Shown: piece after piece, positions 51,549 to 59,729 of the stretch
How the letters are laid out: each line of letters starts with the position of its first letter
Position numbering within the stretch: the stretch's first letter is position 1
Assembly: GCF_000186225.1 (NCBI RefSeq)
Contig: NC_014933.1
Location: 1,488,001-1,552,000 of the forward strand
DNA: 64,000 nt
Direction of reading: 5' to 3'
Origin: Bacteroides helcogenes P 36-108
GTDB taxonomy: Bacteria > Bacteroidota > Bacteroidia > Bacteroidales > Bacteroidaceae
Program-made: the position numbers and the translations under genes
Notes under the pieces: generated by a model
Databases searched by the model: none
What the model was told of the DNA's origin: nothing
Seen by the model: only the letters and a program-made list of their open reading frames with translations

Positions 51549-53288
51549 TTATAATGAATGAATAATCTTATCCCATAGTTCTGGATTTCCTTTGCTTCCT
51601 GTCACTTTTTGGTAAAGACGTTTTCGGATGGAAGAAATGCTTTCCGGTTTGAGTTGAAGTAGTCTTGCGATGTCTGCTGGGCGGAATTGGAGTTTGAGAA
51701 GTATGCAGACGTGCAACTCGTTTTCATTAGGAGTGTGCAATGAATACAGTCTTTCGAGGAAAGTGGGATAGGCGGGGCTTATGAACTCTCTTACTGAATT
51801 CCACTCCTCCGAGGTGATGTAAGCTTCACCACGTACGGAGTTTGCCCGTTCTTGAAGTTTTTTGTATAAATCGGAGCAGAGTAGATGTTCTTGGGCTCTT
51901 TTCTCCTGCTCTGCTTCTATCACTTGTTGTTGTAAGATGTGATTGAGTAATTCTATTTTTTGTTCTCTCGCATTACCTTCAGGAATACTTATATTTGTCA
52001 AATTCTTTTTTAATTCTTCTTTTTGAGATTTATATCCTTCAAGGAATTCAATCTTCTCTTGATTTTCTTTTTCTATATTTTGGAGCTTTTCCAGTTGCTG
52101 CTTTAGTTCCAAATTTCTTCGTTTGTAATATTGACGGAAGGCAATAAAAGATACTATAATAATGATGAAACCTCCAGAAGTCACTACTGTCCAAAATGTC
52201 TTATTCCGATTTTCGGCCTTTAATTGCATATTCTCTTTCTCTCGTAGCTGGTAGTTGTAAAGAGCGTGCATCCGATAGATGGTTTCTGTCTGTGTTAATT
52301 TTTGTATGGAGTCAATATTGCAGAGATACCCATGGAGATAATCGGATGCTTGTTTAGTGTTGTTTCGTTCAATGGCAAGTTCCAATAATCTACGATAGGC
52401 TGTTCTTTTGGCATAGACAGAGCCAAAGTCTAATAATTTATTATAATACCAAACAGCAGAATCTGTATTGCCTGTTGTATCATAAAAACGGGCGGCGATA
52501 GAGTAAATACTACTTTTGTTGGATTGTTCGGTATCTCTTAAAGCATTTTGCAATACTGTACGCGCAGAATCGTACTCTTGTAAATCTGTGTAAAGTGCGG
52601 CAAGTTGGCTTTGAATCAAATTGAACAAGCCTGTTCGTGGTAATTGTTGGCTCAACAGATTTGCCTTTTTGAGATAGACCAATGTGCTGTCTTGTTTGCC
52701 TAACTCCCTATACATATTGCCTATGTCCCTTAACGTGAAGATCAGACCAACACTGTCTTGTATGATAAGGTCGTAATGTCGGTTCATTTTATACATCTTT
52801 AGTGCTTCGGCATATAAGCCTTGATAGGAAAACAGTGTCCCCATTTGGCTATAAATTCTCCCTTTCAGCTTACCTCCTTTGTCTTCGGGCAATGCCTCCA
52901 ATGCTTTCTCAAAGTAATCTAATGCCTGTGGTGCATCTCCCAAATCCCGATATACCCGTCCGGCATAATAGTAGGCTTCCGCCAGATGTCTTTCATCGTC
53001 TTTCTCTATGTAGTAATGCAGCACGGGAAGTATCAGGCTGTCTGAAGTATGAAGTTTGTAAGCTTTGTCACCTGCTTTGATGCACAGTAAACGGTAGTAC
53101 ATTTGTGTAGCTTCAGGTTCTGCTTGTATTGTACTTTCTAAGCTTTTCAGCAAGGATACGGCACTGTCCGGATGGGCATTTGTCAAACTGTCCGCAACAA
53201 TCAGTGATTGTGGATAAGGTTTGTGTCCGCAAGCGCAGAAGACTGTTGTTGCAAGAAGAAATAAAGAAATCCGTATAACATCCTTCAT
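51549..53288 (-). CDS. Membrane-tethered TPR regulator with C-terminal HTH
   Basis: A 579-residue protein. It has a lipoprotein-like signal (TTVFCAC, about 14-20), TPR repeats over 50-340 (AEAYYYAGRVYRDLGDAPQALDYFEKALEALP), one TM helix at 365-386, a coiled coil at 390-460, and a LuxR-like HTH at the end (RPADIARLLQLKPESISSIRKRLYQKVTG, about 535-565). The TPRs would lie outside the cytoplasm and the HTH inside. It is the first gene of the DUF3244/peptide/GLPGLI/barrel set on this strand and probably its regulator. Confidence 0.82.
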   Translation of the reverse strand: MKDVIRISLFLLATTVFCACGHKPYPQSLIVADSLTNAHPDSAVSLLKSLESTIQAEPEATQMYYRLLCIKAGDKAYKLHTSDSLILPVLHYYIEKDDERHLAEAYYYAGRVYRDLGDAPQALDYFEKALEALPEDKGGKLKGRIYSQMGTLFSYQGLYAEALKMYKMNRHYDLIIQDSVGLIFTLRDIGNMYRELGKQDSTLVYLKKANLLSQQLPRTGLFNLIQSQLAALYTDLQEYDSARTVLQNALRDTEQSNKSSIYSIAARFYDTTGNTDSAVWYYNKLLDFGSVYAKRTAYRRLLELAIERNNTKQASDYLHGYLCNIDSIQKLTQTETIYRMHALYNYQLREKENMQLKAENRNKTFWTVVTSGGFIIIIVSFIAFRQYYKRRNLELKQQLEKLQNIEKENQEKIEFLEGYKSQKEELKKNLTNISIPEGNAREQKIELLNHILQQQVIEAEQEKRAQEHLLCSDLYKKLQERANSVRGEAYITSEEWNSVREFISPAYPTFLERLYSLHTPNENELHVCILLKLQFRPADIARLLQLKPESISSIRKRLYQKVTGSKGNPELWDKIIHSL

Positions 53289-53428
53289 GTCGGCAAATGT
53301 ACGGATTTATTTTAAAAAATGTTAGCAAAATGCTTCTTTTTTGTGAATTTTGCACATTGATGCAGAAAATCGGATAAACAGACTAATTGGGAATACGTCT
53401 TGTCAGCTCCCTACCTTCTCCTTATCTG

Positions 53429-53494
53429 CTCCGTATCTGCTCCCTGTGTTTTCCCTCTCTATAGACACGGAGAAAACACGGAGCAGGTACGGAG
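53429..53494. repeat. Long imperfect inverted repeat between birA and the TPR regulator
   Basis: CTCCGTATCTGCTCC...TTTTCC (53429-53454) pairs with GGAGAAAACACGGAGCAGGTACGGAG (53469-53494), 26-bp arms with a few mismatches and a 14-nt loop. TCTGCTCC-type units also repeat directly just before it (53413-53445). It lies in the leader of the regulator gene or past the end of birA. Confidence 0.7.
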
Positions 53495-53552
53495 AAAAAG
53501 AGAAAAAGAACAATCTGAAGTATGGGACTCTGCCAAAGAATCACAAGAACTC

Positions 53553-54332
53553 CTATAAGATGTACTGTACTTCCTTAAACAGATATTCCCGTTCTTTCCC
53601 GTTTTCGTCTTCAAGCACAAAGCGGCCGTCCGGCTCTACGCGGAGCAGGCGTGCCAGGAATCTTCCGTTGGTATCTTGATAGGGATGAAGTCCCCGGCGG
53701 CGGAAAAGAGAACGAGCATAGCGGGTGGAGATTTCCTCGGAATAAGCCTTGAAATCTTCCAGCCTGAGACCTTTATAGTATATTTCTATTCGCTTCAGTA
53801 TGTGTGCCAGAATTTCGTGGCGGTTGTGTTCTTTTCCGGTAATTTGTCTTAAAGAAACAGGATTGGGAGCGTCGCTGTGAAAATTTTCCTGATTGATGTT
53901 CAAGCCTATTCCGCAGATGCTGCGGCTGATGTAATGTCCGGAAAGATCATTCTCTATCAGGATGCCACAGATTTTCCTGTCTTTCCAATAGATGTCATTC
54001 GGCCATTTTATGGTAATCTCGTTGGACCATCTGCTCAGCTCCTCCTTGATGGCAAGGGAGACTATTTGTGAAAGGATGAACTGGCAGTGGGCTTCCAGAA
54101 AAGCAGGGTAGAGCACGAAGCTGAAAAGCAGGTTTTTCCCGCTTTCGGCTTCCCATGTATTGCCGCGCTGTCCTTTACCGGAGGTCTGGAACTCGGCGAT
54201 GACGGTAGTCAGTTCGGCAACTGCTTCTTGCCGGTTGTTGCAAAGCCGGCTGAGGTATTGGTTGGTGGAGTCTGTTTCATCCAAAGCAACCAAAGGAAAA
54301 GGGAATGTGTCAGGGTAAGGCTTCATATTCAT
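53553..54332 (-). CDS. birA: Biotin-[acetyl-CoA carboxylase] ligase
   Basis: A 259-residue enzyme that adenylates biotin and attaches it to a lysine of biotin carboxyl carrier proteins. It has TDSTNQYLSRL (about 20-30), the GKGQRGNTWEAESGKNLLFSFVLYP biotin/ATP loop (about 52-76), KWPNDIYWKDRKICGILIEN and GIGLNINQENF. The N-terminal DNA-binding domain of E. coli BirA is absent, so it is an enzyme only. The start at 54332 overlaps the next gene's end by 23 bp. Confidence 0.93.
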   Translation of the reverse strand: MNMKPYPDTFPFPLVALDETDSTNQYLSRLCNNRQEAVAELTTVIAEFQTSGKGQRGNTWEAESGKNLLFSFVLYPAFLEAHCQFILSQIVSLAIKEELSRWSNEITIKWPNDIYWKDRKICGILIENDLSGHYISRSICGIGLNINQENFHSDAPNPVSLRQITGKEHNRHEILAHILKRIEIYYKGLRLEDFKAYSEEISTRYARSLFRRRGLHPYQDTNGRFLARLLRVEPDGRFVLEDENGKEREYLFKEVQYIL

Positions 54333-54666
54333 TACGCATTTTTTTGGTAAATTTCTTCAATACTTCTTCATAAGAGTGGTCTATCAGATGTTTTACTAAT
54401 TTGTCGTCGGCATCTCTGTCCAGAAACACTTGGTTCCAGTATTTCTTGTTGAAATGCCACGCACCCTCGATGGCTGAATATCTTTCTCTCAGCTCAATGG
54501 CGTATTCGGGATCACATTTCATGGTGACTCTGTCGGGAGTGTTGAGGTTGATGCAAAGGAACATCTTGCCCATCACGCGGATGACAAGGAAGTCTTCGCC
54601 AAACGGAAAGTCTTCTGTAACGGCTTTCTTGTTGAGGCTGTATTCACGTGCGATTTCTATATCCAT
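54310..54666 (-). CDS. MmcQ/YjbR family protein
   Basis: A 118-residue protein from the ATG at 54666 (MDIEIAREYSLNKKAVTEDFPFGEDFLVIRVMGKMF); the longer frame to 54999 runs through yraN in another frame. It has the family ending AWHFNKKYWNQVFLD ... LIDHSYEEVLKKF. The fold is CyaY-like and often said to bind DNA; the function is uncertain. The stop overlaps the birA start. Confidence 0.87.
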   Translation of the reverse strand: MDIEIAREYSLNKKAVTEDFPFGEDFLVIRVMGKMFLCINLNTPDRVTMKCDPEYAIELRERYSAIEGAWHFNKKYWNQVFLDRDADDKLVKHLIDHSYEEVLKKFTKKMRNEYEALP

Positions 54667-54722
54667 AAGGCAGCTATGATTTTTTGAACTTTGATTTATG
54701 AATTGTTTAAACTGTTGTCTGT

Positions 54723-55088
54723 TTAGAACATCGGCGGATAAAAGGCATCCTGCAAGTGTTCTATTCTGAAAGCTCCCGGTTGTCCTACGGCCGTTATGAT
54801 GTCGAAGCGGATGGGAGCGTCGATACAGAAATGCTTGATATAGGCATCGGCGGCAACGACGATGCGGCGTATTTTTTGCCAATTCACGGCATCTTGAGGT
54901 TCTGTGTAGTCCGTATTGCTGCGGGTTTTCACCTCTGCGACAATCAGCACTTCGTCTTTGACGGCCACAATATCCAATTCCAAATGATTCTTTCGCCAAT
55001 TGCGGTCGCGTATAGTGTAGCCGTTCTGCTCCAGATATGTGGCGGCGGCATCTTCTCCTGCTTTTCCCAATGCATTGTGTACAGCCAT
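54723..55088 (-). CDS. YraN family endonuclease-fold protein
   Basis: A 121-residue protein of UPF0102/YraN type. LGKAGEDAAATYLEQNGYTIRDRNWR (about 7-32) and ELDIVAVKDEVLIVAEVKTRS (about 37-57) carry the restriction-endonuclease-like E-x-D-x-EVK active-site pattern. The cellular role is not settled. It lies just downstream of the S41 protease gene (9-bp gap). Confidence 0.9.
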   Translation of the reverse strand: MAVHNALGKAGEDAAATYLEQNGYTIRDRNWRKNHLELDIVAVKDEVLIVAEVKTRSNTDYTEPQDAVNWQKIRRIVVAADAYIKHFCIDAPIRFDIITAVGQPGAFRIEHLQDAFYPPMF

Positions 55089-55097
55089 TGCCTCTGC

Positions 55098-56873
55098 CTA
55101 TTCGTATTCTTTAATCATGCCGTCGCGTCCCGGACGGAAGATGACGGGTGTTTTCACGGCTTTGCCTTTAGGAGTCATTTGGCTCAGGCTGCGGGTTTGA
55201 GTGGGAGCCAATCCAATAATCTCTTGGATGGCTCTGCTTAACAGAGGTTCGGCCAGGTTGCCATAATCTATATAACCTTCAAAAAAATTATCATTGTCTG
55301 CATCGGTTTCATCCAAAATAATGTCAGGTTCAAAGCCGCTTTCATAGTTTCCATAATCTTTGGCGTTGTAAGATTGGAATGTGATGGGAACTACCTCATA
55401 GGTGTTTTGTCCGACTATTATGTTATGAGGTTCCATGCCTACATTTTTGCCTGTAGTCTTTTCTCCGATAAGCACAGTTTCTATATCGATTCCTCTTAAT
55501 GAATTGATGACAAGTTCGCTGGCCGAGGCCGTCGGTTTGCCCACAAGGCAATACACGTGTTTCAGACCCAGTCCTCCGGCAGATAATGATGATCCTAAAT
55601 TGGAATAATTGTCATATTTGAACTGTTCTTCAGGCTTCTTGCCATTGAATTCTTTCATTCTTTCATCATTGTATCTGTACTTGGCAAAGACCTTGCCTTT
55701 GCAATAGCTTCCGGCAATGCACGAAGCTATCAGGTTGGCGGATATGACATGTCCTCCTCCATTGTAGCGCAAATCCAATACAAGGTCTTCTATGCCTTTG
55801 CTTTTGAAGTTTTTGAAGACTTCATACAACAAATCATCGAAACCTGCGTCAAATCCCGAATAAACCAGATAGCCTATTGGGTGACCGTTGCTCGTGATGA
55901 CGTCTTGATAGAGGATGGGATTTTTATACATTGCCTGTGCGGTAATGGAGATTTCTTGGGTTGCAGTGCTGTTGTCTTCGTTAAAGAAAAGTTCGGTGAG
56001 GCTTAGGGAAGTGGCAGATTTGGGATATAGCAGATTGAGAAATAAGGTGTTGTAATTACTCTGGGTAATCTGGCTGTTGTTTATTTGGCTTATGTAACTT
56101 CCGCGTTTGATGCCTGCTTTCGATGCCGGAGAATCAGGATATACTCCTTGTATGCAGAATGCATAATATCCGTTTTTACTGTTTATTTTCACAGCAACTG
56201 CTCCTGTGATGCCGAAACTGTATTCCTGATCTTTCTGTACTTGTGGAATTGATCGGGTGGAACTGCTGGTGTTCTTTTTCTCAATATAGGAGAAAAGGCT
56301 GTAATGCGTTTGATTGTCAGAGCCTGTATAGCTTCTTTTATCCAAAGTATTAGTTGTCATACTGCCCAGCGCATCGTAGAAGAAGCTGTCATAGCTCTTT
56401 GTGTAGTCAAGGCTTAGTCCTTTATATTCGTCATTCCATAGATAGTTCTTTTTTAAATAGTTATCTACTTGCTCGTTGACTTGCTGGTTTTCGCTCACTG
56501 TGACAACTTGGGTTGCCGCTTGTTTCACAATGAAGTTGACAGAGGCATATCCTTCGGATTTAATGGTGATAGTGGTGGTTCGATCTGTTGCAGTGCTTGT
56601 AGAAACTGTTAGGCGTAGCGTACTTGCCCCTTTGTTGCCCGTCGGAGTAAGAACCTCGCACCAGTCAGAGCCGGCAGTGGCTTGCCAATCGGCTGTTGCT
56701 TTGAAAGAAACCGAAAGAACGGAGCCTGTTGTGATTTCTACTGGAGTCCCTTCAATCCAACTTTGGTTGGATATGCCGGTTGCTGTTGTCTCATCGTTGT
56801 CTTTGCTGCACGAGGTGAAGCTTGTCGTTACTGATAGTATCAGAAAAAAGCAGAGAAAATGTACCTGTTTCAT
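55098..56873 (-). CDS. S41-family C-terminal processing-type peptidase lipoprotein with BACON-like domain
   Basis: A 591-residue protein from the ATG at 56873 (MKQVHFLCFFLILSVTTSFTSC). It has a lipobox at Cys22, then a BACON-like beta domain (residues 45-125: VSFKATADWQATAGSDWCEVLTPTGNKGASTLRLTVS). It also has a PDZ-like stretch near 230-290 (GVYPDSPASKAGIKRGSYISQINN) and the S41 catalytic core with DLVLDLRYNGGGHVISANL and LVGKPTASASELVINSLRG, whose Ser is the likely nucleophile. It is probably an envelope protease. Confidence 0.9.
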   Translation of the reverse strand: MKQVHFLCFFLILSVTTSFTSCSKDNDETTATGISNQSWIEGTPVEITTGSVLSVSFKATADWQATAGSDWCEVLTPTGNKGASTLRLTVSTSTATDRTTTITIKSEGYASVNFIVKQAATQVVTVSENQQVNEQVDNYLKKNYLWNDEYKGLSLDYTKSYDSFFYDALGSMTTNTLDKRSYTGSDNQTHYSLFSYIEKKNTSSSTRSIPQVQKDQEYSFGITGAVAVKINSKNGYYAFCIQGVYPDSPASKAGIKRGSYISQINNSQITQSNYNTLFLNLLYPKSATSLSLTELFFNEDNSTATQEISITAQAMYKNPILYQDVITSNGHPIGYLVYSGFDAGFDDLLYEVFKNFKSKGIEDLVLDLRYNGGGHVISANLIASCIAGSYCKGKVFAKYRYNDERMKEFNGKKPEEQFKYDNYSNLGSSLSAGGLGLKHVYCLVGKPTASASELVINSLRGIDIETVLIGEKTTGKNVGMEPHNIIVGQNTYEVVPITFQSYNAKDYGNYESGFEPDIILDETDADNDNFFEGYIDYGNLAEPLLSRAIQEIIGLAPTQTRSLSQMTPKGKAVKTPVIFRPGRDGMIKEYE

Positions 56874-57052
56874 AGTTTGTTTTTTATAGCTCTTCAAAAA
56901 TACGTTTTTATTCACTAAACCAAAATCTTTTTAGGAAATACTTTAAGTTTTGCATTCCAAAACTCCTGCTGCCTCTTTAAAATGCCTCAAATATAAAAAA
57001 TACGCATGTTCTTTTTTGTTTTTACGGAAGTAAAAGTAATTTTGCATAAAAT

Positions 57053-57286
57053 ATGAGGAAGAGAGACAAAACGTGTGCGAAAGCAACACTCGAAGAACCG
57101 AAACGTGAGCAGCGCATGGTATGCCTGATGAGCGAGGAAGAACAGCGGATTGTTGATCGTTATCTTGAAAAGTATAAGATAACGAATAAGTCACGCTGGC
57201 TTCGGGAGACTATTCTCATGTTTATACATAAAAATATGGAAGAAGATTATCCTACTCTGTTTGGCGAGCATGACATGAGGCGATGA
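57053..57286 (+). CDS. Small basic protein, possible ribbon-helix-helix fold
   Basis: A 77-residue protein (MRKRDKTCAKATLEEPKREQRMVCLMSEEEQRIVDRYLEKYKITNKSRWLRETILMFIHK). The strand-helix-helix pattern from MVCLM to FIHK would fit a ribbon-helix-helix DNA binder, but this is a guess. Its stop overlaps the tadA start by 4 bp (ATGA), so the two are translationally coupled. Confidence 0.65.
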   Translation: MRKRDKTCAKATLEEPKREQRMVCLMSEEEQRIVDRYLEKYKITNKSRWLRETILMFIHKNMEEDYPTLFGEHDMRR

Positions 57287-57762
57287 ATCAGCAATTAAAA
57301 AGATTAAGTATTAAAGAGAATACCGATTTGGACGATAGCTATTACATGAAGCAGGCGCTTCTTGAAGCGCGAAAGGCGGGAGAACGGGGAGAAGTGCCCG
57401 TCGGTGCGGTTGTGGTTTGTAAAGACCGTATTATTGCGCGTGCCCATAACCTGACTGAAACATTGACGGATGTTACTGCCCATGCCGAGATGCAGGCTAT
57501 TACTGCGGCAGCATCGACTCTTGGCGGGAAATACCTGAATGAATGTACACTGTATGTTACTGTTGAGCCTTGTGTGATGTGTGCCGGCGCTATTGCATGG
57601 GCGCAAATGGGAAAGCTTGTCTTTGGTGCGGTAGATGAAAAACGGGGTTATCAACGTTATGCCTCACAGGCACTGCACCCCAAGACAATAGTGGTACAGG
57701 GAATACTTGCGGATGAATGTGCTGCATTGATGAAGGAATTCTTTGCGGGAAAGCGTCGTTAA
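57283..57762 (+). CDS. tadA: tRNA-specific adenosine-34 deaminase
   Basis: Deaminates A34 to inosine in tRNA-Arg(ACG). Its 159 residues carry the zinc site HAE (67-69) and PCVMC (96-100), with the catalytic Glu in HAE. ALLEARKAGERGEVPVGAVVV and GAIAWAQMGKLVFGAVDEKRG are also family-typical. ATGA overlap with the preceding small gene. Confidence 0.93.
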   Translation: MNQQLKRLSIKENTDLDDSYYMKQALLEARKAGERGEVPVGAVVVCKDRIIARAHNLTETLTDVTAHAEMQAITAAASTLGGKYLNECTLYVTVEPCVMCAGAIAWAQMGKLVFGAVDEKRGYQRYASQALHPKTIVVQGILADECAALMKEFFAGKRR

Positions 57763-57787
57763 TCCCTTATTTTTTACTTCTTTCTTC

Positions 57788-58084
57788 TTACTCTTTGATT
57801 TCTTCAAAGTCCACATATTCTCCTTCGTCTTTGGCGAATAGCTTTTTATGTCTTAAGGGGATGTCACTGTCTTCAGGTTCTGTTGCCTCATTTTGTTGTG
57901 AGGAAGAATCTGGGTGCTGTTGATGGCTATTATAAGAATATCCTCCTGATTTTTGATAGGAACCGGAAGATGCGCGATGTCCACCTAAACTGAAAATACT
58001 TCGGATAACAGCGGAGATAACACTAAGGCCAATAATCAGAATGGCAATAATTATTATAAATAAGAATCCTAAAAAATGAAACAT
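57788..58084 (-). CDS. DUF4834 family single-pass membrane protein
   Basis: A 98-residue protein. A hydrophobic N-terminus (FLGFLFIIIIAILIIGLSVISAVIRSIF, about 4-32) anchors it in the membrane. The rest is Ser/Gln/Tyr-rich and low in complexity, ending acidic (EGEYVDFEEIKE). Family membership is by overall look; the function is unknown. It lies just downstream of pssA on the same strand. Confidence 0.75.
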   Translation of the reverse strand: MFHFLGFLFIIIIAILIIGLSVISAVIRSIFSLGGHRASSGSYQKSGGYSYNSHQQHPDSSSQQNEATEPEDSDIPLRHKKLFAKDEGEYVDFEEIKE

Positions 58085-58149
58085 GGGCTAATGGCTTTTA
58101 TGTGTTCGTTATTACGAACGATAATACAACAACCGTGCCAAAAAAATGT

Positions 58150-58857
58150 TTATTTACTTTTTCTTGTAATCAGTGAAAGTAAGATATAACAAACAATGAT
58201 TGCGGCGAAACTGCTTATTCTTAGAAAGACAAGCAATGGAATGCATATAATCAGAAAAATGAAACTGATCTTATTCTCCTTCCATGACAGGTTTTTAAAC
58301 TTCAGCGAGAACATTGGAATCTCGGAAACCAATAGCCAAGAGAAAAGACAAACCAACAATAACATGTAAAGCGGATGAAAATTGTCTGATACAAGGTAGT
58401 CATGGGCTCCCGTTGCCAGAGAGGCCCAAAATAAGGCATTTGCCGGGACAGGAAGCCCTATGAAAGAACTTGTCTGACGGATATCGTTGTTGAATTTTGC
58501 CAGTCGTAATGCGGAAAATACGGATGTTAGAAAAGCAAGATAGGGGAAGAATGGAGCCATGCTTGCCATCACGCCCGGATATTGCATTTCTTTGAATAAG
58601 GAGAATACTATTAAAGATGGGGCTACCCCGAAACTTACATCATCTGCCAATGAGTCCAAGTCCTTGCCTATAACGGAATGTGCATCCAGCAAGCGTGCCA
58701 TCATACCATCAAAGAAATCAAATACGGAACTGAGGATAATGAAAGCTAATGCCCAGTCATATTTAGCTTCGAATGCCATGACACAAGCAATACCCCCGGA
58801 GAATAAATTCAGGCAGGTCAAAGTATTGGGAATATGGCGGGTAATGCAATTTGCCAT
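58150..58857 (-). CDS. pssA: CDP-diacylglycerol-serine O-phosphatidyltransferase
   Basis: A 235-residue inner-membrane enzyme making phosphatidylserine. It carries the full CDP-alcohol phosphotransferase motif DG-x2-AR-x8-G-x3-D-x3-D (FFDGMMARLLDAHSVIGKDLDSLADD, about 48-73). It has about six hydrophobic helices. It lies 11 bp behind psd on the same strand, so the two steps from CDP-diacylglycerol to phosphatidylethanolamine are made together. Confidence 0.95.
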   Translation of the reverse strand: MANCITRHIPNTLTCLNLFSGGIACVMAFEAKYDWALAFIILSSVFDFFDGMMARLLDAHSVIGKDLDSLADDVSFGVAPSLIVFSLFKEMQYPGVMASMAPFFPYLAFLTSVFSALRLAKFNNDIRQTSSFIGLPVPANALFWASLATGAHDYLVSDNFHPLYMLLLVCLFSWLLVSEIPMFSLKFKNLSWKENKISFIFLIICIPLLVFLRISSFAAIIVCYILLSLITRKSK

Positions 58858-58868
58858 TGTTGTTTTGA

Positions 58869-59558
58869 TTATTTAAGTTTAGCAATCACAGTTTGGTTAC
58901 CGACAGTCAATTGCCCAAGTTTTACGAATACTTCTGTGCCCAAAGGCAAAAAAACATCTACTCGGGAACCGAATTTGATAAAGCCCAGATGCTCGTCAAT
59001 ATAGCAGTCTTCTCCTGCTTCGGCATAGGTTACGATGCGGCGTGCCATGGCTCCGGCTATTTGACGTGCCATGATTTCTACTCCCTCAGGAGTTTCTATA
59101 ACCACAGAAGCACGTTCATTATCGGTACTTGCCTTGGGTAGCCATGCTTTCATGAATTTGCCGTTCTGATGCCATACCTTTTTTACAGTGCCGTCCACCG
59201 GATACCAGTTGGCATGTACGTTGACTAAGCTCATAAAGATGGATATCATGATGCGGCGGTCGTGAAAATACTCATTTTCTTCTACTTCTTCTATCACGAC
59301 AATCTTACCGTCGGCAGGGGCGACTACTATCTTTTCGGTATCTTCCTGTCCGAACAAGCGGATAGGACAGCGGAAAAAGTTTACCAATATTCCATATATG
59401 GCAAGACTGATGACCGCCACCGTGTAAAAGGGAATTTTGCATTCCAGCCCGAAGTAAAGGGCAGTGTTGACAATTAACAACAGTATCAGGCCACCTGCCA
59501 ATGTATGTGTTCCTTCACGGTGTATGCGTATCTTTTTTAATCTTTTAAGTTGACCCAT
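58869..59558 (-). CDS. psd: Phosphatidylserine decarboxylase
   Basis: A 229-residue short (Psd-A-like) form. The proenzyme cuts itself at GS in [11 protein letters not shown] (Gly197/Ser198) to make the pyruvoyl group. It also has [14 protein letters not shown] and an N-terminal membrane segment (about 20-60). It decarboxylates phosphatidylserine to phosphatidylethanolamine, using the product of the next gene, pssA. Confidence 0.95.
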   Translation of the reverse strand: MGQLKRLKKIRIHREGTHTLAGGLILLLIVNTALYFGLECKIPFYTVAVISLAIYGILVNFFRCPIRLFGQEDTEKIVVAPADGKIVVIEEVEENEYFHDRRIMISIFMSLVNVHANWYPVDGTVKKVWHQNGKFMKAWLPKASTDNERASVVIETPEGVEIMARQIAGAMARRIVTYAEAGEDCYIDEHLGFIKFGSRVDVFLPLGTEVFVKLGQLTVGNQTVIAKLK

Positions 59559-59729
59559 GTATATCGTATTTGCTATTTTAGATAGAAATTATCTGCAAAA
59601 ATAGGCTTATTTTGAAAATCTAACAAGAATTTATGGAGAGAAATGCTAATGTTGATAACTTTTTGGAGAATATTTTTGTTAGATGTTACAGAGGTTGTAT
59701 TTTTATAGTCTCAATAGAAAAGGAAATAT

